NCBI GenBank assembly: GCA_945897915.1 | Contig: CAMDGB010000008.1 | Coordinates: forward strand, 18,936-82,935 | Source: Chryseobacterium gleum | GTDB taxonomy: Bacteria; Bacteroidota; Bacteroidia; Flavobacteriales; Flavobacteriaceae | DNA: 64,000 nt | Direction: 5' to 3' | Shown: one piece after another, positions 43,101 to 50,187 of the stretch | How positions within the stretch are numbered: the stretch's first letter is position 1 | Layout: every line of letters begins with the position of its first letter | Translations under genes and position numbers: made by a program | Notes under the pieces: model-generated | What the model was told of the DNA's origin: nothing | Database searches by the model: none | What the model saw: the letters and a program-made list of their open reading frames with translations, nothing else

Positions 43101-43781
43101 TGCACTTTTTGGTGCAAACTGGGTTACTTTTGGCCCTTTAACAAAAGCCACATTATCTTTATATGCTGAAACGATTTCATTTGGATTGGTTTCAGATGTT
43201 TTTCTAATTAATTTGAATAACGATATTGGTTTTTCTTCACCATCTACAATAAAAGTGCCGTTGAAAATTTTATGACGACAATGCTCTGAATTGGCTTGTG
43301 AAAAGGCAAATATTTCAGAATCGGTTAATTTTCTACCTAATTTTTTTGCTAGATTATTTAAATAGTCAACTTCTTCAGGGTTCAACGCTAAACCTTCTGA
43401 TTTGTTATAAGCAGCAATATCGTCAATTTCTAAAATAGGTTCGGGTGCAATATTTATAGTAAAAATATCTTGTTGTAATGCTGTGTATTTTTGAAACAAC
43501 ATCGGATCAAAATCTTTGAAATCAGCACTTACTTTTTCAAATTCTTCAATTCTGATAATTCCTGAAATACCCATATTTTGTGTAATTTCAACTGCATTGG
43601 TACTCCAAGGTGTAACCATAGCGGCACGAGGTCCGACAAAATTTTCTGAAATTGTTTTGTTGTTTATTTGTTGGGTTTCACCAAATAACCAGTTTAGTTT
43701 TTGGATGTTTTCGGTAGAAATTTCAGATTGAGACTGAACTGCAAAAACGGTATTGCTTTGGTTTCCAAAGAAAAAAATCAT
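40119..43781 (-). CDS. purL: Phosphoribosylformylglycinamidine synthase
   Basis: Fourth step of purine synthesis: converts FGAR to FGAM using glutamine and ATP. The 1,220-residue single-chain form is complete: N-terminal domain with MVTPWSTNAVEI, the ATP sites (HNFPTTVEPFNGAATGSGGE, SIHDHGAGGHLNCL), central DSGGxxIT-type repeats (GHDVGSGGLITTLLEMSF) and the C-terminal class I glutaminase with SVGICNGCQLM (nucleophile Cys) and the ending HLVMMPHIERS. A TAACTTTG box lies about 55 bases upstream. Confidence 0.97.
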   Translation of the reverse strand: MIFFFGNQSNTVFAVQSQSEISTENIQKLNWLFGETQQINNKTISENFVGPRAAMVTPWSTNAVEITQNMGISGIIRIEEFEKVSADFKDFDPMLFQKYTALQQDIFTINIAPEPILEIDDIAAYNKSEGLALNPEEVDYLNNLAKKLGRKLTDSEIFAFSQANSEHCRHKIFNGTFIVDGEEKPISLFKLIRKTSETNPNEIVSAYKDNVAFVKGPKVTQFAPKSADKPDFYEEKDFDSVLSLKAETHNFPTTVEPFNGAATGSGGEIRDRLAGGQGSLPLAGTAVYMTSYSRLNEERPWENDMAARPWLYQTPMDILIKASNGASDFGNKFGQPLITGSILTFEHEEAARKLGYDKVIMQAGGIGYGKLDQAIKKKPTAGDKIVILGGENYRIGMGGAAVSSADTGAFGSGIELNAIQRSNPEMQKRAANAIRGMVESDNNPIVSIHDHGAGGHLNCLSELVEETGGLIDLDKLPIGDPTLSAKEIIGNESQERMGLVIGQKDIKTLQRIADRERSPMYEVGDVTNDHRFTFASKSTGLKPMDYALEDFFGSSPKTIMNDKTITRKYSNSEYKVSEIPTYLNHVLRLEAVACKDWLTNKVDRCVGGKVAKQQCAGPLQLPLNNVGVMALDYKGKEGIATSIGHAPISALIDPVAGSRNAIAESLSNLVWAPLKEGLASVSLSANWMWACKNEGEDARLYEAVKGCSDFAIELGINIPTGKDSLSMKQKYPNDEVIAPGTVIISAAGNCSNISNVVEPVLQRNGGNIYYINLSQDTFKLGGSSFYQTQNKVGNETSTIKDAAFFKKAFNTLQELIKERKIKAGHDVGSGGLITTLLEMSFAEMGLGATYDLSVLGENDAVKTLFNENIGVVFQADAEVEATFKANGITIHKIGTVTEGDVVSITNFNDSFNFSITETRKTWFETSYLLDQKQTKNGKAKERFENFDKQALQFSFPAQFDGKLPIIPAGARPKAAIIREKGSNSEREMANAMYLAGFDVKDVHMTDLISGRENLEDIQFIGAVGGFSNSDVLGSAKGWAGAFLYNEKANSALKNFFKREDTLSVGICNGCQLMMELELINPDHEVHGKMKHNDSNKHESGFTSVKIQKNNSVMLSTLEGATLGVWISHGEGKFNLPMPENAYNIVAKYGYEGYPANPNGSDYNTAMICDTTGRHLVMMPHIERSTFPWNWANYPDSRQKDAVSPWLEAFVNARKWIDNKK

Positions 43782-43836
43782 AAAGTTGAGTTGCTTGAAC
43801 TGATTGTGATTTCAGTTGTGTTAGTTGTTTCTGATG

Positions 43837-43844
43837 CAAAGTTA
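43837..43844 (-). promoter_or_regulatory. -7 box (TAACTTTG) for purL
   Basis: Exact consensus on the minus strand, about 55 bases before the ATG. Confidence 0.5.
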
Positions 43845-43871
43845 AACTTTCTTCTTAAAGTATAAAAAAAA

Positions 43872-43891
43872 AGAGCGGTAAAAACCGCTCT
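43872..43891 (-). terminator. Terminator of the beta-helix lipoprotein gene
   Basis: AGAGCGGT pairs with ACCGCTCT around AAAA; on the minus strand a long T-run follows. Confidence 0.9.
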
Positions 43892-43902
43892 AAATTTTAA
43901 AT

Positions 43903-45450
43903 TTATGGTAAATATTCATAAGCACCAATATCGGACGGATTCGTCCTAGTTGTACCCAAGATATCTAATGGAAATGAATAGGCAAAATTGGCATTGTTTC
44001 TGCAAATGGAATTTTCATTAATACGAAAATCATTTATACTCGTGTTTTTAAATTCAGGTTTGTTTGCCAATGAATTAGTGGCAAAAATGCATCCTACGTA
44101 TTTTGCTGTATTGGTAGAAAATTGGTACAAAGGATTCGTAGCAATTTGATTGTTGTTATCTACAAATTTGATTAAACAATTATCAAATTTGTAATTAAAT
44201 ATGGCACCTGTTTTTTCTAAGGCAATGCCGTAATTACTGGAACCATAAAAAATACAATTTTTAAAATTGGCTTGCGTTAATGAAGTTTGAACCGTGCTAC
44301 TAATATTTTCATTAGTTAAAACTAAACTCGATTGATTTGGCGAATTCCAATAATTGGCAAACGTACAATGAGTAAAATCATAACTTCCTCCATAAGTACA
44401 AGCTAAACTGGCTTGACCACAATAATTAATCACTACATTTTTTCCAGTTATATTTCCAGTTCGGGCTAAAATTCCCACGTTGGCACAATTATAAATTTGT
44501 ACATTCATCATGTCAATAGTTGGTGTAGTTGTTCCATCATTGCCTAGCACTAACATGCCTACAGTGGTATTTTTTATAGTTAAATTTTTAATTACATTTT
44601 GGTTGCTGCCTTTCATAAATAATACGGCTAGCCATTGTCCGGGCACTTCACTGTAATCCGGTTCTAAACGATCGCCTTCAAATATCACTTCGTTTTCTAA
44701 ATAGTCGGTTGCAGATAAGGCGCCATTCACTTGTAAATGTGCATTTGCAGCTACAATTAAACCAGAATCTGCATGAAAATGCACTCTTGTTCCAGGGTCA
44801 ATAACTAGTGTTTTAGTTTCAGGAATTTTTGCAAAACCGTATATTACATAAGGTTTTGTATTGGTCCAATGTAGCTCATTTCCATTTATGGCATCTGTTT
44901 CGCTTAAATTGGTACCGGTAATGCTTGCAGGTTCAGTGTTCGTACCTAAATTAATTTGTTCGTAGGTATAATTATTTGGACTACCCGTTCTTTCTGGGTA
45001 AATAAAAACAGCATCCTGAATTAAAGTAACCAAATTTACTTTTTGATAATTATTGGTGTCGCCAAACTCAATTCTATCGGTATATAAAAAATCGGCTGGA
45101 TTGGCATTAGCAATATTTGAGGTGATTTCAATGAATACAAACAAACTGTCTTTAGCTAAAAGTTCTACATTTTCAAACTCTTTTCCAGGTACTCCATCTA
45201 CCATTAATCGGTAATTGGAACTTTGTCCTTTTCCTAATCGTACTTTTGGAATAGAGATATTTTTATTACTCTTATTATACACTTTTAGCGTGTAGGTACT
45301 TGAACCAATATTTGTAAAAACGGTATCTAAATACACAGTTTCTTTAGAGAATGATAACGTGCCGATACTCGATTCAAAATCAAGCTCATTTCTGCAAGAT
45401 GTGAAACAAAAAGTAGCAATTATTCCAATAAAAAGTAGTAACTGACGCAT
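43903..45450 (-). CDS. Secreted lipoprotein with a right-handed beta-helix
   Basis: A 515-residue lipoprotein (signal ending TFCFTSC, Cys19). Residues about 25-160 form an Ig-like domain (LDTVFTNIGSSTYTLKVYNK); from about 200 on, repeated short strands with Asn-rich turns (VIKNLTIKNTTVGMLVLGN, NVGILARTGNITGKNVVINY) indicate a parallel beta-helix of the right-handed type. Such proteins bind or cut polysaccharides, but no catalytic residues can be assigned. Probably surface exposed. Single gene. Confidence 0.85.
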   Translation of the reverse strand: MRQLLLFIGIIATFCFTSCRNELDFESSIGTLSFSKETVYLDTVFTNIGSSTYTLKVYNKSNKNISIPKVRLGKGQSSNYRLMVDGVPGKEFENVELLAKDSLFVFIEITSNIANANPADFLYTDRIEFGDTNNYQKVNLVTLIQDAVFIYPERTGSPNNYTYEQINLGTNTEPASITGTNLSETDAINGNELHWTNTKPYVIYGFAKIPETKTLVIDPGTRVHFHADSGLIVAANAHLQVNGALSATDYLENEVIFEGDRLEPDYSEVPGQWLAVLFMKGSNQNVIKNLTIKNTTVGMLVLGNDGTTTPTIDMMNVQIYNCANVGILARTGNITGKNVVINYCGQASLACTYGGSYDFTHCTFANYWNSPNQSSLVLTNENISSTVQTSLTQANFKNCIFYGSSNYGIALEKTGAIFNYKFDNCLIKFVDNNNQIATNPLYQFSTNTAKYVGCIFATNSLANKPEFKNTSINDFRINENSICRNNANFAYSFPLDILGTTRTNPSDIGAYEYLP

Positions 45451-45547
45451 ATATTTAATTATTTTTATGAAATGAATTAGCTACAAATTTTAAAAATTAA
45501 TTCGAGGTAATTCGCCACAACAATTTTTAAAACGAAAAAATGTTCGT

Positions 45548-45578
45548 TTTGGTATATTTTTATAGAAATATAAATTTG
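45548..45578 (+). promoter_or_regulatory. Promoter of the menaquinone gene pair
   Basis: TTTG (45548-45551) and TAAATTTG (45571-45578) are separated by 19 bases, the ideal Bacteroidetes spacing. A second box TAACTTTG (45579-45586) follows directly. Confidence 0.7.
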
Positions 45579-45601
45579 TAACTTTGTAAAAATAACTATT
45601 T

Positions 45602-46027
45602 ATGTTTAATAAAGAAAAATTTTTAGCACTTTGTAAAGAATGGTCTAAAAACACATTAATGGAAACGCTTGAAATAGAATATATTGATGCGGGTGAAGAT
45701 TTTTTAAAAGCAAAAATGCCAGTCAATTCAAGAGTGCATCAACCAATGGGATTGTTACACGGCGGTGCTACAGTGGCTTTAGCAGAAAGCGTAGGAAGTG
45801 CCGCTTCATTAATGTTTATAAATCCAGAAAAACAGGAAGTCCGTGGTATTGAAATAAGTGCCAATCATGTACGTAGCAAACGAGAAGGCACTGTTTTTTG
45901 TACGGCAAAAATTATACACAAAGGCGCCAGTATTCATTTGTGGGAAATTAGAATTGTGGACGAAAACGACAAATTAATTTCAATTTGTAAATTGACAAAC
46001 ATGATTTTATCAAGAAGAGATAGATAA
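45602..46027 (+). CDS. menI: Hotdog-fold thioesterase, probably DHNA-CoA thioesterase
   Basis: A 141-residue PaaI/MenI-type hotdog protein: HQPMGLLHGGATVALAES carries the conserved HGG and the acidic catalytic residue, followed by GIEISANHVRSKREG. It overlaps the next gene (isochorismate synthase) as TAATG, so hydrolysis of 1,4-dihydroxy-2-naphthoyl-CoA in menaquinone synthesis is the best guess for its substrate. The fold is sure and the substrate inferred from context. Confidence 0.85.
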   Translation: MFNKEKFLALCKEWSKNTLMETLEIEYIDAGEDFLKAKMPVNSRVHQPMGLLHGGATVALAESVGSAASLMFINPEKQEVRGIEISANHVRSKREGTVFCTAKIIHKGASIHLWEIRIVDENDKLISICKLTNMILSRRDR

Positions 46028-47067
46028 TGAACTTGTTAGATAAAGCCGATTTCTATTTTCAAAATCAATTGCCTTTTGTATTGTATGCGAAACCAGATGA
46101 TGTTGTTTTACAAGGTGTTTTTCAAAAAAATGACGCTTTACACGTGTTTGAAAATCAAAATGGATTTGTTTTTGCTGGTTTTTACAATACAACAAACGTA
46201 GTTTTTCCATTAACAGATTCCGAGGTTTTTCAACAAGAAATGAGTTTTCGAATCGAGGAACAAACCTTTAAAACAGAAAATAAATTTGATGAAAGCGCTC
46301 AAAAATCATTTGAAAATTTAGTTCAAAAAGCGGTTTCGGAAATTGAAAATGGAACGTTTCAAAAAGTGGTAATGTCTCGTAAAATTGAAATTTCGCAATT
46401 GGTAGATGTTATAAAATCATATCAAAAACTTTTAAAAACCTATCCAACTGCTTTTCGATATTTGTGGTTTCATCCTCAAGTGGGATTATGGATGGGCGCC
46501 ACACCAGAACAATTGACAAAAATTAATAACCATACTTTTGAAACCGTTTCACTAGCTGGAACGCAAGTTTTTTCGGAGACTATTTTATGGCAAGAAAAAG
46601 AAGTTGAAGAGCATCAATTGGTTACCGATTATATAAAAAATAGCACAGAAAATTTAGTTGATAACATACAAATTTCGAAAGCATACACGCAGAAAGCAGG
46701 AAATGTAGTACATTTAAAATCAGATATTTCAGGGAAATTAAAATCAGATATTTCTGAAAACGATTTAATTAATGCTTTGCATCCAACCTCAGCGGTTTGT
46801 GGAATGCCATTAGAAGCTGCCAGAAATTTTATTTTAGAAAACGAAAAGTACAATAGAAAATATTATTCTGGTTTTTTAGGCGAATTTCAAATGCAAGAAC
46901 AAACAAATTTATTTGTAAATTTACGCTGTTTAGAAGTTTTAAATAATGCTGTAAATGTATATGTAGGTTGTGGCATTACAAAAGATAGTAATCCTGAAAT
47001 GGAGTTTTTTGAAACAGAAAATAAATCCATGACAATGCGGGATGTTTTAATAAAAAGTAAAAAGTAA
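46027..47067 (+). CDS. menF: Isochorismate synthase
   Basis: A 346-residue chorismate-binding enzyme that converts chorismate to isochorismate, the entry to menaquinone synthesis. The domain is recognised by KVVMSRKIEI, LWFHPQVGLWMGATPEQL, SLAGTQ, EEHQLVTDYI and the C-terminal HPTSAVCGMPLEAARNFI and YYSGFLGEF. Shorter than the enterobacterial enzymes, as expected in Bacteroidetes. An internal 24-base period repeats LKSDIS twice (residues about 230-243). Coupled to the thioesterase gene by a one-base overlap. Confidence 0.93.
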   Translation: MNLLDKADFYFQNQLPFVLYAKPDDVVLQGVFQKNDALHVFENQNGFVFAGFYNTTNVVFPLTDSEVFQQEMSFRIEEQTFKTENKFDESAQKSFENLVQKAVSEIENGTFQKVVMSRKIEISQLVDVIKSYQKLLKTYPTAFRYLWFHPQVGLWMGATPEQLTKINNHTFETVSLAGTQVFSETILWQEKEVEEHQLVTDYIKNSTENLVDNIQISKAYTQKAGNVVHLKSDISGKLKSDISENDLINALHPTSAVCGMPLEAARNFILENEKYNRKYYSGFLGEFQMQEQTNLFVNLRCLEVLNNAVNVYVGCGITKDSNPEMEFFETENKSMTMRDVLIKSKK

Positions 47068-47072
47068 AAGTT

Positions 47073-47789
47073 GTGAAATTAGATATATTAGCATTCGGTG
47101 CGCATCCAGATGATGTAGAATTAGGTTGTTCGGGAACTATTGCCAAAGAAATTTCACTTGGTAAGAAAGTTGGAATTATCGATTTAACTCGTGGTGAATT
47201 AGGCACTCGTGGCACTGCGCAAACCCGAGAGGAAGAAGCTACAGAAGCGGCTAAAATTTTAGGTGTTTCAGTTAGAGAAAACTTGAATTTTAGAGATGGT
47301 TTTTTTGTGAATGATGAAACACATCAATTGGAAATCATTAAAATGATTCGTAAATACCAACCAGAAATTGTGTTGTGTAACGCTATTGCAGATAGACATA
47401 TCGACCACGGAAAAGGAAGTAAATTAGTTAGTGACGCTTGTTTTTTATCCGGTTTAACTAAAATTGAAACCGAATTAAATGGCGAAAAACAAACCCATTA
47501 CCGCCCAAAATTAGTCTATCATTACATACAATGGCAAACTATTGAACCTGATTTTGTAGTAGATGTTTCAGAATTTATGAATGTAAAAATGAAAGCAGTA
47601 AAAGCATATAAATCACAGTTTTATAATCCCAATTCCAATGAACCGAATACACCAATTACCTCAAAAAACTTTTTAGATAGTATTGAATATCGTGCTATGG
47701 ATTTAGGGCGTTTAGTAGGTGTAGCCTTCGCCGAAGGATTCACCGTAGAAAGATATTTGACCGTCAATAGTTTAGGGGATTTGAAGTAA
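47073..47789 (+). CDS. bshB1: Bacillithiol biosynthesis deacetylase BshB1
   Basis: Deacetylates N-acetylglucosaminyl-malate in bacillithiol synthesis. The 238-residue LmbE-like protein has the zinc motif GAHPDDVELGCSG (9-21), RGELGTRGT and ADRHIDHGKGS. The start is a GTG (47073) five bases after the menF stop, so it may be read from the same transcript. bshC, the last enzyme of the pathway, lies at 58081-59661; bshA is not in the window. Confidence 0.95.
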   Translation: MKLDILAFGAHPDDVELGCSGTIAKEISLGKKVGIIDLTRGELGTRGTAQTREEEATEAAKILGVSVRENLNFRDGFFVNDETHQLEIIKMIRKYQPEIVLCNAIADRHIDHGKGSKLVSDACFLSGLTKIETELNGEKQTHYRPKLVYHYIQWQTIEPDFVVDVSEFMNVKMKAVKAYKSQFYNPNSNEPNTPITSKNFLDSIEYRAMDLGRLVGVAFAEGFTVERYLTVNSLGDLK

Positions 47790-47805
47790 AATAATTATTT
47801 TTTTC

Positions 47806-47836
47806 TTTGCAAGTAGAAAGTTTAATCTTATATTTG
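47806..47836 (+). promoter_or_regulatory. Promoter of tRNA-His
   Basis: TTTG (47806-47809) and TATATTTG (47829-47836) with a 19-base spacer, the ideal Bacteroidetes arrangement; the tRNA starts 18 bases later. Confidence 0.8.
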
Positions 47837-47853
47837 CACCCGTATTTATACAT

Positions 47854-47928
47854 GGTGGTTGTAGCTCAGTTGGTTAGAGCATCGGTTTGTGGTACCGAGG
47901 GTCGCCGGTTCGAGCCCGGTCTTCCACC
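47854..47928 (+). tRNA. tRNA-His (anticodon GTG)
   Basis: Starts with the extra G(-1) opposite C73 that marks histidine tRNAs. D arm GCTCAGTTGGTTAGAGC, anticodon loop TTGTGGT, T arm GCCGGTTCGAGCCCGGT. In the acceptor stem GTGGTTG/CTTCCAC two T-T oppositions occur at positions 5-68 and 6-67, which I read from the sequence. CCA is not encoded. Confidence 0.93.
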
Positions 47929-47930
47929 CA

Positions 47931-47959
47931 AAGCCTTACAGAAATGTAAGGCTTTTTTT
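47931..47959 (+). terminator. Terminator of tRNA-His
   Basis: AAGCCTTAC pairs with GTAAGGCTT around AGAAAT, then a T-run. Confidence 0.93.
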
Positions 47960-48028
47960 ATGCCTTACTTTTAATATTTATTGCAACAGAAAATGGAAAG
48001 CTATATCTTAGCCTAAATTCAAACTGGA

Positions 48029-48931
48029 ATGCCAAATTGGAATACCTACATAAAAGAATATCAAAATTATTTGCGTTTGGAACGTGGATTGTCTCTTAAT
48101 ACCATTCAAAATTATAGTTTTGATATTGAAAAATTAGTAGGTTTTCTAACAGAAAACAACATAGAGGTTACTCCAATAAAAATTACCGACGAACAGGTAC
48201 AACAATTTATTTATACCATTTCTACTCAAGTTAATGCACGAAGTCAATCCAGAATAATTTCAGGATTAAAAAGTTTTTTTAATTATTTAATTTTTGAAGA
48301 TTACCGAAAAGACACCCCACTTGAATTAATTGAAGTTCCAAAAACAGGAAGAAAATTACCCGATACACTTTCTACTGAAGAAATAGATTTATTAATTCAA
48401 GCCATAAATTTAACTTCAGCAGAAGGAGAACGCAACAAAGTAATGTTAGAAACCTTATATAGTTGTGGCTTAAGGGTTTCGGAATTAATTACGTTAAAAA
48501 TATCGGACTTGTTTTTTGAAGAAGGTTTTCTGAAAATTACAGGAAAAGGAAACAAACAACGTTTTGTTCCTATAGGTTTGCCCACGCAAAAACTAATTTT
48601 AAATTATAAAAACTTCATTCGTACCCATTTGTCTATTCAAAAAGGACACGAAGATACATTGTTTCTAAACCGTAGAGGAAAAGAACTTACTCGTGCGATG
48701 GTTTTTACAATTATTAAGGATTTAGCCGTAAAAATAGATTTAAAAAAGACCATTTCGCCCCATACTTTCCGACATTCTTTTGCGACACATTTATTAGAAA
48801 ATGGCGCCGATTTACGTTCTATTCAGTTGATGTTGGGCCATGAATCGATTACAACTACAGAAGTGTACATGCATTTAGACAGAAAATTTTTGGCAGATGT
48901 AATGAATACATTTCATCCAAGAGGAAAATAA
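48029..48931 (+). CDS. xerD: Site-specific tyrosine recombinase XerD
   Basis: A 300-residue recombinase that resolves chromosome dimers at dif with its partner. N-terminal SAM-like domain (YLRLERGLSLNTIQNY), and the catalytic set R in SCGLRVSEL, K near TGKGNKQR, HTFRHSFATHLLENGADLR (HxxR), HESITTTEVYMH with the nucleophilic Tyr. The length and the close match to XerC/D rather than phage integrases, plus the position among core genes, support a chromosomal role. Confidence 0.93.
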   Translation: MPNWNTYIKEYQNYLRLERGLSLNTIQNYSFDIEKLVGFLTENNIEVTPIKITDEQVQQFIYTISTQVNARSQSRIISGLKSFFNYLIFEDYRKDTPLELIEVPKTGRKLPDTLSTEEIDLLIQAINLTSAEGERNKVMLETLYSCGLRVSELITLKISDLFFEEGFLKITGKGNKQRFVPIGLPTQKLILNYKNFIRTHLSIQKGHEDTLFLNRRGKELTRAMVFTIIKDLAVKIDLKKTISPHTFRHSFATHLLENGADLRSIQLMLGHESITTTEVYMHLDRKFLADVMNTFHPRGK

Positions 48932-49062
48932 TTTTTTGTCGTTTTGAATTCGAAATTACGTTATACAATTCTGCTAGTAAAATTTTAAAATTTTCATATT
49001 AATTAGTTTTGATGTAAATTAGTGCAAAATATTTATGATTAAATAATTAACTATTAGATTAG

Positions 49063-50061
49063 ATGAAAACATATACTATTCAAGAAATAAATAAAGTATT
49101 AAAAGGGGAAATTGTTGGAAATACAACTACAATTATTACGGCGCCAGAACAATTAGAAGAAGCAAAAGACACAGAAATTTCTTTCATAGGAAATAAAAAA
49201 TACGAAAAATTTTGGTCGGATTCTAAAGCTTGTGTAGCAGTTGTAAATCAAGATATAGCAATTGAACCAGGAGAAAATCGTGCATTTATAAAAGTGTCAA
49301 ACGCCGATTTGGCGATGTCTCAAGTATTGGAACTATTTGCACCTCCAATGCCAGTTTTTGCTGTAAATATTCATCCTACAGCAGTTGTTGATGCTTCTGC
49401 AACTATCGGAAATCATACAAAAATAGGAGCAGGGGTGTATATTGGTCCTAATGTCAAACTTGGAGAAAACGTAATTATTTATCCAAACGTAACCATTTTA
49501 GATGAAAGTACGATTGGAAATCAAACCACCATTTGGTCTGGAACTGTAATTCGTGAGCGTTGCCATATTGGAAGTCATTGTATTATTCATCCAAATGCGA
49601 CTATTGGTGCTGATGGTTTTGGTTTTCGTCCAGACCCAGAAAGAGGATTGGTTAAAATTCCGCAAATTGGTAATGTCATTATTGGAAATGGTGTAGAAAT
49701 TGGTGCGAATTCTTGTGTAGATAGAGGTAAGTTCAGTTCTACAATTGTTGGAGATGGCTGTAAAATTGATAATTTAGTACAGATTGGTCACAATAGTAAA
49801 TTGGGTAAATTTTGTATTATGGCAGGAAACTCTGGTTTAGCCGGTTCTGTTACGTTAGGAAATGGCGTAATTATCGGCGGAAGTGCTTCAATAAAAGACC
49901 ATACGGTAATAGGTGATGGTGCGATAGTTGGTGCAGGTTCCGGCGTTACTGGAGATATTCCAGCAGGAAAAACAATGTTGGGGTATCCAGCAGTAGAAGC
50001 CAGAGACGCTTTAAAACAATGGGCGATTTTGAAAAGATTAGTAAGAGATGCTAATAAATAG
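49063..50061 (+). CDS. lpxD: UDP-3-O-acylglucosamine N-acyltransferase
   Basis: Third step of lipid A synthesis: adds the N-linked hydroxy-acyl chain. A 332-residue left-handed beta-helix enzyme: an N-terminal uridine-binding domain (about 1-100, EDTEISFIGNKKYE-like region) and then hexapeptide repeats (VIIYPNVTI, CIIHPNATIGADGFG, the catalytic-His region QIGHNSKLG, and GGSASIKDHTVIGDGAIVGAGSGV). Single gene, normal length. Confidence 0.95.
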   Translation: MKTYTIQEINKVLKGEIVGNTTTIITAPEQLEEAKDTEISFIGNKKYEKFWSDSKACVAVVNQDIAIEPGENRAFIKVSNADLAMSQVLELFAPPMPVFAVNIHPTAVVDASATIGNHTKIGAGVYIGPNVKLGENVIIYPNVTILDESTIGNQTTIWSGTVIRERCHIGSHCIIHPNATIGADGFGFRPDPERGLVKIPQIGNVIIGNGVEIGANSCVDRGKFSSTIVGDGCKIDNLVQIGHNSKLGKFCIMAGNSGLAGSVTLGNGVIIGGSASIKDHTVIGDGAIVGAGSGVTGDIPAGKTMLGYPAVEARDALKQWAILKRLVRDANK

Positions 50062-50094
50062 AAATAAAAGAAGTTTTACTAAAAGTCATATTCC

Positions 50095-50121
50095 TGTCAA
50101 ACTGAACTTGTTTCAGTTTCT
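50095..50121 (+). repeat. 27-nt dispersed palindromic repeat, copy B
   Basis: TGTCA, AA, CTGAACTTGTTTCAG, TT, TCT. With its flanks the stem is perfect for 8 bp (AAACTGAA/TTCAGTTT). Confidence 0.9.
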
Positions 50122-50148
50122 TTAAATTGTTAATTTACTTATACTTAT

Positions 50149-50175
50149 AGATTCCGAAATAAATTCGGAATGACA
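50149..50175 (-). repeat. 27-nt dispersed palindromic repeat, diverged inverted copy
   Basis: On the minus strand: TGTCA, TT, CCGAATTTATTTCGG, AA, TCT. Stem ATTCCGAA/TTCGGAAT. Together with copy B it forms an inverted pair, like a bacterial interspersed mosaic element. Confidence 0.85.
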
Positions 50176-50187
50176 AAATTAGTTTTT

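Noticed and set aside
45490..45726. Minus-strand frame opposite the start of the thioesterase gene
   Set aside because: It overlaps a strong promoter and a clear hotdog-fold gene on the other strand.
48029..48931. Tyrosine recombinase as the integrase of a mobile element
   Set aside because: It matches chromosomal XerD, lies among core genes next to lpxD, and no repeats or cargo surround it; the nearby tRNA-His is undisturbed.
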